Program-made: the position numbers and the translations under genes | The notes under the pieces: generated by a model | Seen by the model: only the letters and a program-made list of their open reading frames with translations | What the model was told of the DNA's origin: nothing | Databases searched by the model: none | In this document: positions 48,088 through 57,378 of the stretch, piece after piece | Layout of the letters: each line of letters starts with the position of its first letter | Numbering within the stretch: the first letter of the stretch is position 1 | Assembly: GCA_029238315.1 (NCBI GenBank) | Contig: JAQWGI010000026.1 | Coordinates: 62,001-126,000 of the forward strand | DNA length: 64,000 nt | Direction of reading: 5' to 3' | From: Polaribacter sp. | GTDB lineage: Bacteria > Bacteroidota > Bacteroidia > Flavobacteriales > Flavobacteriaceae

Positions 48088-48589
48088 TTATTTGCTGATT
48101 GATAAATTCTTTAATCTTTAATGCTTCTCCTTTTTTTATGCCCTTTATAACTAAATCGTTACTACTATCTCCTGCTGTAAAAACATCAAGCGATGCCAAC
48201 TTAAAAATCCTAGAAATTGGTGCTTCATTTATTTCTACATGTTGAATTCTAGAATATGGTATTGTTGTAATTTTTTCAATTAAAACACCACTTTTATAGG
48301 TAATATCTTTTTCTCTTAAAACATATTTCCTTCTAGAAAAACCGATAAAAAAAGCAATCAATATAATAAGAAAAACAACAGAAAGTATCATGTAAAAGTA
48401 GTTTACATGTTTAAAATGTGAAATTTTTTCAACAGTTGTTTCTAATAAAAAAAAAACTAAAAACAATATAAAAAAAACAATCAAGGTTGTTAAAGTTAAA
48501 ACCTTTAAATAATCTTTATGAATTTTTTTAAAAGTTAACTCAGATATATCTGGAAGTTGAGTTACAATATTGTTCTTAAAATAGTCCAA
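48080..48589 (-). CDS. single-PH-domain membrane protein (YdbS-like)
   Basis: A 169-residue protein with two hydrophobic helices (about 32-50 and 65-85), then a bPH_2 domain (about 90-165: KYVLREKDITYKSGVLIEKITTIPYSRIQHVEI). This is the YdbS-type partner of the downstream multi-PH protein. The start is uncertain: TTG at 48589 is the first possible codon, but it lies within a TACTCTTTG sequence that resembles a -7 box. The true start may be a little further in, although no ATG is available nearby. Confidence 0.8.
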   Translation of the reverse strand: MDYFKNNIVTQLPDISELTFKKIHKDYLKVLTLTTLIVFFILFLVFFLLETTVEKISHFKHVNYFYMILSVVFLIILIAFFIGFSRRKYVLREKDITYKSGVLIEKITTIPYSRIQHVEINEAPISRIFKLASLDVFTAGDSSNDLVIKGIKKGEALKIKEFINQQINA

Positions 48590-48639
48590 AGAGTATTTAC
48601 TTTAAAATTAGTTAACAAAAAATTTAATTACTAAAACTA

Positions 48640-48663
48640 AAAAAATTGAGTTGTCAATTTTTT
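48640..48663 (-). terminator. intrinsic terminator after the CCG-type Fe-S gene
   Basis: A perfect 10-bp A/T-rich stem (AAAAAATTGA/TCAATTTTTT) with a 4-nt loop, directly past the stop of the minus-strand gene. Confidence 0.6.
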
Positions 48664-48668
48664 AAACT

Positions 48669-49448
48669 TTACAACTTATTTGCTTCTGCAATTAATTCAG
48701 CAATATCTAGAACGGCAACTTCTGCTTCTTTTTCTTTAAATTTCACACCATCTGTCATCATAGTATTGCAATAAGGACAACCTGTTGCTATAATTTCTGG
48801 TTGAGTTGCTAAGGCGTCTTCTGTACGCAAAATATTAATGTCTTTGTTGCCTTTTTCTGGCTCTTTAAACATTTGAGCCCCACCAGCTCCACAACACAAA
48901 GCAGTAGATTTACTGCGTTTCATTTCTGTTAAATTTACACCCAATCTTTTAATTAATTCTCTTGGAGACTCGTATTCGTCATTAGCTCTTCCTAAATAAC
49001 AAGGATCATGAAATGTAACTTTCTTATTTTTTAAAGTTGTCTCATCAATTGATAACCTACCCTCAGAAATTAATTTTTTAATATACTGCGTGTGATGAAA
49101 AACTTCGTATGCACCACCTAAAGATGGATATTCGTTTTTTAATGTGTTGAAAGAGTGCGGATCGCATGTAACAATAGTTTTAACTTCGTATGCATTCAAA
49201 ATCTCAATATTTGTAACTGCTTGCATTTGAAATAAAAACTCATTTCCAGCTCTTTTTGCAGCATCACCAGTAGAACTTTCTTCAGTTCCTAAAACTGCAA
49301 AATCTACATTAGCTTGTTGTAAAATTTTCACAAAAGCTCTTGTTATTTTTTTTGCTCTATCATCAAAACTTCCAGCAGCGCCAACCCAAAACAACACTTC
49401 TGGTTGTTTTCCTTGAGCCATCATATCTGCCATAGTTGGTACTATCAT
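48669..49448 (-). CDS. CCG-domain Fe-S protein (HdrB/GlcF-like) with degenerate first CCG module
   Basis: A 259-residue cytoplasmic protein made of two related halves. The second half keeps a full CCG cluster set: Cys150 (FHDPC), Cys185-Cys186 (ALCCGAGG) and Cys224/Cys227 (GCPYC). The first half has the same layout (WVGAAGSFD, EESSTGD, TCDPHSF), but Ala24, Ser58/59 and Ser99 stand where cysteines would be, and only Cys95 remains. CCG modules bind noncubane 4Fe-4S clusters in heterodisulfide-reductase-type enzymes. It is 74 nt downstream of a heme/ferredoxin membrane subunit and probably forms a complex with it. The start is ATG. Confidence 0.88.
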   Translation of the reverse strand: MIVPTMADMMAQGKQPEVLFWVGAAGSFDDRAKKITRAFVKILQQANVDFAVLGTEESSTGDAAKRAGNEFLFQMQAVTNIEILNAYEVKTIVTCDPHSFNTLKNEYPSLGGAYEVFHHTQYIKKLISEGRLSIDETTLKNKKVTFHDPCYLGRANDEYESPRELIKRLGVNLTEMKRSKSTALCCGAGGAQMFKEPEKGNKDINILRTEDALATQPEIIATGCPYCNTMMTDGVKFKEKEAEVAVLDIAELIAEANKL

Positions 49449-49522
49449 AAATTACAAATTTTGAATTATAAATTAAGAATCAAATGTGTTCGTAATTGAT
49501 AATTGTTAATTAAAAAATTATT

Positions 49523-50839
49523 TTATTCTTCGTCTTTCCAATTTAAACGATCCATTTGATTGTATTGCCATGGTGCGCCATTGTTCTCAATGTTTGTCAT
49601 CATCATATTTAACTCTTGTGGCGCAGCACTTTCTTCCATTACCAAATACCTACGCATATCCATAATAATAGAAAGTGGATCTATATTTACAGGACATTCT
49701 TGTACACAAGCGTTACAACTAGTACAAGCCCATAACTCTTCTGGAGAAATATAATCGTTTAATAATTGTTTTCCATCATCTTTAAAAACACCTCCATTTA
49801 CATCAATGTTTTTACCAACTTCTTCCATTCTATCACGAGTGTCCATCATGATTTTTCTTGGGGATAATTCTTTTCCTGTAAGATTTGCAGGACATGCAGA
49901 TGTACATCTACCACATTCTGTACAGGTATACGCATTCATTAATTGCACCCAATTTAAATCTGTAACATCTGAAGCTCCAAACTTTTCTGGTACATCATCT
50001 TCGGTTCCTTCTACTGGCGCAGCGTATGGATCTGCATCTGGGTCCATCATTATTTGAACTTCTTTGGTAACCGCTTCTAGATTATCTAATTGACCTTTTG
50101 GCTGTAGTTTTGCATAAAAAGTATTTGGAAATGCTAATAAAATATGCAAGTGCTTTGAGTAATATAAATAATTTAAAAACACTAAAATTCCGACAATATG
50201 AATCCACCAAGAAGTTCGTTCAATTAAATGCAACGTTGCTGAAGAGAAATCATTAAATAACGGATATACAAATTGACTTATTGGATTTCCAATTCCACCA
50301 GACTGGAATGTAACATCGGTCGCATTCATCACAATAAACAAAGTCATTAAAACCATTTCAAAATATAAAATGATATTACCATCACTTTTTGGCCAACCTT
50401 TCATTTCTTTGCTTAAAAAACGCTTGATATTTATAACATTTCTACGAAGCCAAAAAACGATTACTGCAACAAAAACCAAGGCTGCAAAAATCTCAAAAGC
50501 ACCAATTAAAAAACCGTAAAACGCATTACCTAAAATAGGTTTAAAAACCCTATGTGTACCCAATAAACCATCGATAACAATCTCTAAAACCTCTATGTTA
50601 ATAATCACAAACCCCACATAAACTACCACATGTAAAATTCCAGAAACGGGTCTGCGAACCATTTTATATTGCCCTAAAGCAATTTTAGCCATGTTTTTCC
50701 AACGTGCTGATTTCTGATCACTTCTATCAATAGATTTTCCTAATTTAATATTTCGAATAAGCTTGCTAATATTCTTGATAAAAAAACCGATTCCGGCTAC
50801 TAAAACAAGTGCAAAAATAATGTTTGGTATGTATTGCAT
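49523..50839 (-). CDS. membrane heme b / 4Fe-4S electron-transfer subunit (NarI-like plus ferredoxin domain)
   Basis: A 438-residue protein with an N-terminal membrane region of about five to six helices (about 5-25, 65-90, 105-130, 157-175 and 205-227). It holds several histidines suited to heme b (His70, His204, His214, His230). A soluble tail follows with two 4Fe-4S motifs: Cys306/309/312/316 and Cys372/375/378/382. Together with the downstream CCG protein it has the parts of the EMO-type (ETF:menaquinone) oxidoreductases and Hdr-like membrane enzymes. It would pass electrons from a flavoprotein to menaquinone. The partner is inferred. The start is ATG. Confidence 0.85.
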   Translation of the reverse strand: MQYIPNIIFALVLVAGIGFFIKNISKLIRNIKLGKSIDRSDQKSARWKNMAKIALGQYKMVRRPVSGILHVVVYVGFVIINIEVLEIVIDGLLGTHRVFKPILGNAFYGFLIGAFEIFAALVFVAVIVFWLRRNVINIKRFLSKEMKGWPKSDGNIILYFEMVLMTLFIVMNATDVTFQSGGIGNPISQFVYPLFNDFSSATLHLIERTSWWIHIVGILVFLNYLYYSKHLHILLAFPNTFYAKLQPKGQLDNLEAVTKEVQIMMDPDADPYAAPVEGTEDDVPEKFGASDVTDLNWVQLMNAYTCTECGRCTSACPANLTGKELSPRKIMMDTRDRMEEVGKNIDVNGGVFKDDGKQLLNDYISPEELWACTSCNACVQECPVNIDPLSIIMDMRRYLVMEESAAPQELNMMMTNIENNGAPWQYNQMDRLNWKDEE

Positions 50840-50968
50840 ATCTATATAATTAGTCTCTTTTAATTGATGATTTTAATCTTATTGAAGATTAAATTATTTA
50901 TCTAAAACCTTTCTTAATCGCAGATTGATTGTTTTCATTTCTATAATGAGGGTGTTTTGCGATTCTTT

Positions 50969-51937
50969 TTAGTTTGAATTTGTTTCGTTGTTTTTATTCT
51001 TTTTTGGATCATAAGGAACTGCTCTTTTTCCGAATAAAGAAAAATGTACAAAACGTTTTGGATTTAGTTTCATTTCTCTAATCAACTCCTCTAATTCCCT
51101 AGACATATTCGTTAAATTAACGTACATCTCATCGTCTTTTACTAATTTACCAATAGAGCCTTCTCCATTCTGAATTCCTAACATTAATTGATTTACAAAA
51201 TCTAAAGATTCTTGAGCTTTTTTTATAGTTAACCCTATGTTAGCATTTACTAAAGTATCCGATAATTTCATTAAATTTTCTGTTATAACCCTAGTGTTAT
51301 CAAAAGTGTTTTTAATTCCAACTTTACTTGAATCTAACAACTGGTTTACAGAACTTAAAGTACTTCCAACATCCGCAAGCATAAACTCTAAACCGATGAT
51401 ACTTTTATTCAAACTTTTTCTGGCTCTAACATCTAAAGTTTGATTTAACCCTAATAATAAAGAATCTGCACTAACAATTACGTTTTCTAGTTTTGCTTGT
51501 AGTGGATTTAATTTTTCTCCTACAGAAGAAAATATATCAGACTCTACTTCTCCTGATAAATAATTACCATCTACTGCCATATCTCCTTCGTAAGAAGGAA
51601 TAATTGCCAATGACTGACCTCCCATTAAACTAGCACTGTATATTTTAGCAATACTTTTGTTTGAAAACTCAAAATCATTTTCTACAAGTATTTCTACTAC
51701 TAACTTACCTCTTTTTTCCGGATTAGAATTAAATTTAATATCTGTAACACTCCCAACTTGCAATCCATTTATCGTTACAACACTAGACTTTTTTAACCCC
51801 TGAATATTATCGTATTCTACAAAAAAATGGCGTTGACTTTTTGCAAAAATATTTTCTCCTTTTAAGAAATTAAATCCCCATATAAAAAGAGCAACAACTA
51901 CAACTGCAATAAATCCTGTTTTTAGTTCTTTAGACAT
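50969..51937 (-). CDS. MlaD/MCE-domain protein
   Basis: A 322-residue protein anchored by one N-terminal helix (about 8-25), followed by a single MCE domain (about 37-115: FFVEYDNIQGLKKSSVVTINGLQVGSV) and a long helical C-terminal region. MCE proteins form hexameric rings or tubes that carry phospholipids between the inner and outer membranes. It follows an amidase gene by 54 nt on the same strand and is probably co-transcribed. No MlaE or MlaF gene is in the window. The start is ATG. Confidence 0.9.
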   Translation of the reverse strand: MSKELKTGFIAVVVVALFIWGFNFLKGENIFAKSQRHFFVEYDNIQGLKKSSVVTINGLQVGSVTDIKFNSNPEKRGKLVVEILVENDFEFSNKSIAKIYSASLMGGQSLAIIPSYEGDMAVDGNYLSGEVESDIFSSVGEKLNPLQAKLENVIVSADSLLLGLNQTLDVRARKSLNKSIIGLEFMLADVGSTLSSVNQLLDSSKVGIKNTFDNTRVITENLMKLSDTLVNANIGLTIKKAQESLDFVNQLMLGIQNGEGSIGKLVKDDEMYVNLTNMSRELEELIREMKLNPKRFVHFSLFGKRAVPYDPKKNKNNETNSN

Positions 51938-51991
51938 ATTTTTTTTTTAAACAACAAAATTACTAATAATTTATTGGAGAATATAAGTAAA

Positions 51992-53113
51992 TCATTCTGT
52001 TTTTAATGCTTGTTTTACTGAAATTTTTTGACCATTCTTAAAAGCAGCAATAAAAGCAGATGTGTACCCTTTCTTTTTTACTCTTTTTAAAAGTGATTTT
52101 ATATTTTCGTAATTATCAGTATCTCCGTAATAATATTTATAATACTTGCCAATTTTTACACGCTGTACATCTTTAAGCCCTTTAAAATTGTAAGGTTTTG
52201 TTGCTATTTGTTTTCTGCTTGAAGCTATTTGAATCTTAAAAACGGCTTTAACTGAACTAGCTCTTGTAGTTGATTGAACGGGCGATTTAACTTGAAAAAC
52301 AACATCATCATCAACGGTATTTATCTTTAATCTATTGACGTGAGTAATGATAGAGTTTGCGATGTTTTTTGCGATGGCTAATTGACCATTTCTAGAATTC
52401 AAAAAACGGCCTTCTTTTTTATTGGTTAAAAAACCTAACTCAATTAAAACACTGGGCATTATGGTTTCTCTTAACACTTGAAAGTTATCCATTTTCACAT
52501 ACCTATTATGACGTTTGAGCTTTGTAACCAAATTGTTTTGAATAACACTTGCCAATTGCAAACTTTGATCTAAATTTTCTTCTTGTAATAAAGATAAACC
52601 AATAACAGATTCGGGTGAGTTTGGGTTGTAACTGTAGTTTTGTTGATAATCTTTTTCTAAAAGAATCACATTATTCTCTCGCTTGGAAATCTCTAAGTTT
52701 GTTTTATTACCTCTAGCTCCTAAGACAAAAGTTCCGGTTCCATATGCATTTGAGGTATGAGAATCACAATGAATCGAAATAAATAAATCTGCTTTTATGT
52801 TGTTGGCAATAGCTCCTCGTTTCCACAACTCAACAAAAACATCTGTTTTTCGTGTATAAACAACTTTAATGTCTCTTTGTTTTGTTAAAATTTCCCCAAC
52901 CTCTAATGCTACATTTAAAGCAATGTGTTTTTCTCTGAATCCGTTACCTAAATTACCAGGATCTCTTCCTCCGTGCCCCGCATCTAAAACAATAGTGTAT
53001 GTTTTTTTTTGCGCAAAAACAAATTGCGATGTTCCTAATAAAAATAGGCTACATAGACAAAAAAGAAAAAAATTCGATTTAAAATTATATTTAAGGAGTT
53101 CTACTATTGGCAT
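51992..53113 (-). CDS. N-acetylmuramoyl-L-alanine amidase with C-terminal SPOR-like region
   Basis: A 373-residue exported protein with a signal peptide ending near VFAQ (about residue 35). The Amidase_3 domain (about 38-260) shows the zinc site: His47 in LDAGHGGRDPG, Glu61 in FREKH, a His in FISIHCDSH and the catalytic Glu in LIELGFLTN. The C-terminal 80 residues (FKIQIASSRKQI to KKGYTSAFIAAF) look like a SPOR domain, which binds denuded glycan at division sites. It cleaves the stem peptide from MurNAc during cell separation. I use the ATG at 53113 rather than TTG at 53116. It is divergent from lptD. Confidence 0.92.
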   Translation of the reverse strand: MPIVELLKYNFKSNFFLFCLCSLFLLGTSQFVFAQKKTYTIVLDAGHGGRDPGNLGNGFREKHIALNVALEVGEILTKQRDIKVVYTRKTDVFVELWKRGAIANNIKADLFISIHCDSHTSNAYGTGTFVLGARGNKTNLEISKRENNVILLEKDYQQNYSYNPNSPESVIGLSLLQEENLDQSLQLASVIQNNLVTKLKRHNRYVKMDNFQVLRETIMPSVLIELGFLTNKKEGRFLNSRNGQLAIAKNIANSIITHVNRLKINTVDDDVVFQVKSPVQSTTRASSVKAVFKIQIASSRKQIATKPYNFKGLKDVQRVKIGKYYKYYYGDTDNYENIKSLLKRVKKKGYTSAFIAAFKNGQKISVKQALKTE

Positions 53114-53126
53114 CAATATTTTTACT

Positions 53127-53134
53127 TAATTTTG
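53127..53134 (+). promoter_or_regulatory. first candidate -7 element (TAATTTTG) upstream of lptD
   Basis: A perfect TAnnTTTG, 11 nt before the earliest possible lptD start (TTG 53146). It competes with a second match at 53175-53182. Confidence 0.35.
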
Positions 53135-53174
53135 GCTTTTGAAATTTGGCACTTCAAAAATTGAAACATATTTT

Positions 53175-53182
53175 TACATTTG
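53175..53182 (+). promoter_or_regulatory. second candidate -7 element (TACATTTG) upstream of lptD
   Basis: A perfect TAnnTTTG, 23 nt before the TTG at 53206. That distance equals several other promoter-start distances in this window and supports that start. Confidence 0.45.
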
Positions 53183-53205
53183 TCACAAAAATAGCACTAA
53201 AAGCA

Positions 53206-55818
53206 TTGCAATCAAAGATACAACACATACTTTTATTCACTTTACTTAGTTTTTTTTGCATACAATTTAATTATGCTCAAGAAATTAAAACAAAAAAGAT
53301 TGTAGTTCCTGTTTCGCAAAAAAAAGAGTTTTTACAAAAAAAAGACAGTCTTTTTAATCAAAAAAAAATAGATACTGTAAAAACAGACACAATTGGTGTT
53401 CCTAAAAGTTCTGTAACATCAAAAATTACTCACAATGCGTTGGATTATATTTTGCAAAATGCTAAAACAAAAAAAGTTGAGCTATACAACGAAGCTCATG
53501 TAATCTATGAAGATATTGACTTAAAAGCAGGTTATATTTTAATTGACAATAAAAACAACACTCTTTTTGCCAAAGGCATAAAAGATAGCTTAGGCTACTC
53601 GCAACTACCTTATTTTAAACAAGGTTCTCAAGAATCAGAACAAGATTCTATTTTATATAATTTTAAAACTAAAAAAGCGATTATTTATGGTGTAAAAACT
53701 ACACAATCTGGCATGATAACCTATGGTAAAAAAATGAAAAGAGTAAATGATTCTACTATTTTCTTGAGAGATTTAAAATTTACCACTTCAGACAAAATTA
53801 ATCCAGATTATTACATCAAAACAAGAAAAGCAAAATTGGTTCCTGGTAAAAAAATTATTGTTGGTTTTAGTAATTTAGTAATTGCAGATGTTCCTACACC
53901 GCTTGCAATACCCTTTGCTTATTTTCCGACAACAGAAACAAGAGCTTCTGGTTTTATTATACCAACATGGGGTCAAACAAATAGTCAAGGATATTTTTTG
54001 CAAAACGGAGGCTATTATTTGGCGCTCAACGATTATTTAGACATTTCTTTAATGGGTGATGTTTACTCAAATGGAAGCTGGGGCTTGCGCTCAGAATCTA
54101 GTTATGTGGTTCGCTACAGGTTTAGTGGTAATTTCAGTTTTCGATATGAAAACTTAATTAGAAGCCAAAAAGGATTTGATGATTATAGTAAATCAACCAA
54201 TTTTAATTTACGTTGGTCTCACAGTCAAGATGCTAAATCTAATCCAAATGCACGTTTTTCTGCTTCGGTAAATTTAGGAAGCAGTAAATATTTTAGAGAA
54301 TCTCTAAACGAAATAAACAGTTCAGATTTTTTAACAAACACTTTAAATTCTTCTATTTCTTATTATAAAAATTTTGTTGGAACACCTTTCAATTTAAATG
54401 CAACGGCAAGTCATTCTCAAAACACCAACACCAAAGAAATAAACATGACTTTACCTTCTTTACAAGTAAATATGGATAGAATTTATCCGTTTGCAGGAAA
54501 AAGCGGAGTTAAGAAAAATGCATTGCAAAAAATTGGGTTGAATTACAGCATGAAAGGAGATTACAGCATAAAAACTGTTGATTCGCTTTTCTTTAAACCA
54601 GAAATGTTTGAAACAGCTAAAGCAGGTATTCAACACACGGCGTCTGCAAATACAAATATGAAAGTTTTAAAGTATTTTACTTTAACACCAAATGCGAATT
54701 TTAAAGAAGTTTGGAATTGGGATTATATCAATAAATATTATGATGCAGCCTCTGGAACCGCAGTTGAAGAAAGAATCAATGGGTTTAAAAGTTATAGAGA
54801 ATACAGTGCTGGAGTTTCTTTAGGAACAAATATTTATGGAAATTTTTCATTTAATAAAGGTAATTTTAAAGTAAGACATACCGTGAGACCTTCGATCAGT
54901 TATGGTTACAGACCCGATTTTGCAGATAAATACAATCAGCAAGTACAACAAAGTATTGATCCTACAGACATCTTAACCTATTCTCCTTTTGAAGACGGAA
55001 TCTATGGAAGACCTGGTGCTGGTTTATCAAATTCAATCGGAATTTCTGTTGCCAATGTTTTAGAAGCAAAAGTAGCATCAAAAGATTCTCTAAATACCGA
55101 AGACAAAAAAATAACGTTGTTAAACAATTTAAATTTTAGCACCAGCTACAACATTGCCGCAGACAGCCTAAAATGGAGTCCTGTGTCTGTAACTGCCGGA
55201 ACACGCTTTTTTAAAGACAAACTTACTTTAAATATGGGAGCCACTTTAGATCCTTATCAAATTGACAACAACGGTAATCGAATTGATCAAATAAATAGCA
55301 ATTTATTTAGATTAACAAACGCTAATGCTACTGCAAATATTTCTTTCTCTAGTAAAGACTTTGAAAAGAAAGAGAAGCCAAAATCAAAAAACACAAATCA
55401 AAATCAGTTTGGAGATGAAGCACCAAACACCAAGACTAATAAGAATAAAGAAATTAAAGAAACCAAACTATACAGTGCTACTATTCCCTGGAATATAAGT
55501 TTAGCATATGCCGTAAATTACACAAATTATGGTATTACAAATGCCGGAATTGGTTCTAATTCCCTAATGTTTAATGGTGACTTAGAATTATCTCCAAAAT
55601 GGAAAGTGAGATATAGTTCTGGTTATGATTTTAAAAATAAAGGTTTTACATATACGCGTTTAGGATTTACAAGAGATTTAGACAGTTGGAGTTTTAATTT
55701 TGATTGGTCTCCGTTTGGAACCAATAAGTCCTACTTCTTCAGAATCGGTGTAAACTCAAGTATGTTAAACGACTTAAAGTGGGACAAACGTAGTTTACCA
55801 GACAGATTATTGTTCTAG
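53206..55818 (+). CDS. lptD: LPS-assembly outer-membrane protein LptD (Bacteroidota type)
   Basis: A large outer-membrane protein (870 residues from TTG 53206). After a signal peptide (IQHILLFTLLSFFCIQFNYAQ) comes an OstA/LptA-like jellyroll region (about 75-200: VELYNEAHVIYEDIDLKAGY) and then the long LptD barrel, ending in a C-terminal aromatic strand. LptD inserts lipopolysaccharide into the outer leaflet. No ATG exists near the start. TTG codons at 53146, 53161 and 53206 are possible. I favour 53206 because it puts the signal peptide at the N-terminus and fits a -7 box 23 nt upstream. It is divergent from the amidase gene. Confidence 0.88.
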   Translation: MQSKIQHILLFTLLSFFCIQFNYAQEIKTKKIVVPVSQKKEFLQKKDSLFNQKKIDTVKTDTIGVPKSSVTSKITHNALDYILQNAKTKKVELYNEAHVIYEDIDLKAGYILIDNKNNTLFAKGIKDSLGYSQLPYFKQGSQESEQDSILYNFKTKKAIIYGVKTTQSGMITYGKKMKRVNDSTIFLRDLKFTTSDKINPDYYIKTRKAKLVPGKKIIVGFSNLVIADVPTPLAIPFAYFPTTETRASGFIIPTWGQTNSQGYFLQNGGYYLALNDYLDISLMGDVYSNGSWGLRSESSYVVRYRFSGNFSFRYENLIRSQKGFDDYSKSTNFNLRWSHSQDAKSNPNARFSASVNLGSSKYFRESLNEINSSDFLTNTLNSSISYYKNFVGTPFNLNATASHSQNTNTKEINMTLPSLQVNMDRIYPFAGKSGVKKNALQKIGLNYSMKGDYSIKTVDSLFFKPEMFETAKAGIQHTASANTNMKVLKYFTLTPNANFKEVWNWDYINKYYDAASGTAVEERINGFKSYREYSAGVSLGTNIYGNFSFNKGNFKVRHTVRPSISYGYRPDFADKYNQQVQQSIDPTDILTYSPFEDGIYGRPGAGLSNSIGISVANVLEAKVASKDSLNTEDKKITLLNNLNFSTSYNIAADSLKWSPVSVTAGTRFFKDKLTLNMGATLDPYQIDNNGNRIDQINSNLFRLTNANATANISFSSKDFEKKEKPKSKNTNQNQFGDEAPNTKTNKNKEIKETKLYSATIPWNISLAYAVNYTNYGITNAGIGSNSLMFNGDLELSPKWKVRYSSGYDFKNKGFTYTRLGFTRDLDSWSFNFDWSPFGTNKSYFFRIGVNSSMLNDLKWDKRSLPDRLLF

Positions 55819-55850
55819 GAATTAGGAATTAGGAATTGGGAATTAGGAAA
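55816..55850. repeat. tandem 7-bp repeat (TAGGAAT x5)
   Basis: Five units of TAGGAAT, the fourth and fifth each with one change, begin at the lptD stop codon, so the TAG is part of the first unit. This is a slippage-prone microsatellite at a 3' end. Confidence 0.85.
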
Positions 55851-55920
55851 AGTTAAAAAAATTAAACTCCAATAACAATAAAAAACCTAACCTTTGCAAC
55901 TTTGAAAAAAACATAAAAAA

Positions 55921-56301
55921 ATGAAAACAATAATTACAACTTCAAAAGCACCAGCTCCAATCGGACCTTATAACCAAGCAACTTTAGTAGGAAATACACT
56001 ATACACTTCTGGTCAAATTGCTATAAACCCCGCAAATGGCGAATTGGTTTTAGATGATATTAAAACAGAAACCAAACAAGTAATGGAAAACGTAAAAGCA
56101 GTTATAGAAGCCGCAGAAATGACGTTTGAAAACATTGTAAAAACATCTATTTTTATTTCTGATATGGAAAACTTTTCAGCAATAAATGAAGTGTACGCAA
56201 CCTATTTTAATGAAGCAACTGCTCCAGCAAGAGAAACAGTTGAAGTTGCTAATTTACCAAAATATGTAAATGTAGAAATTAGTGTGATTGCTGTAAAATA
56301 A
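55921..56301 (+). CDS. ridA: RidA family reactive intermediate deaminase
   Basis: A 126-residue protein of the YjgF/YER057c/RidA family. It hydrolyses reactive enamines and imines formed by PLP enzymes such as threonine dehydratase. Key features are APAPIGPYNQA near residue 10, the LYTSGQIAINP strand, and the late ARETVEVANLPKYVNVEIS with the arginine that binds the substrate carboxylate. Length and motif spacing are standard. It is transcribed alone from an ATG, with the tandem repeat upstream and a palindromic terminator downstream. Confidence 0.95.
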   Translation: MKTIITTSKAPAPIGPYNQATLVGNTLYTSGQIAINPANGELVLDDIKTETKQVMENVKAVIEAAEMTFENIVKTSIFISDMENFSAINEVYATYFNEATAPARETVEVANLPKYVNVEISVIAVK

Positions 56302-56323
56302 GAATATCTTAAAATAATAAAAA

Positions 56324-56352
56324 AGGCGTTTTGAAATTTCAAAACGCCTGTT
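56324..56352. terminator. palindromic bidirectional terminator between ridA and gap
   Basis: A 26-base perfect palindrome (AGGCGTTTTGAAA and its complement) flanked by A and T tracts, serving the converging ridA and gap genes. Confidence 0.85.
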
Positions 56353-56370
56353 TCACTATCTTCTATATCT

Positions 56371-57378
<1,008 letters not shown>

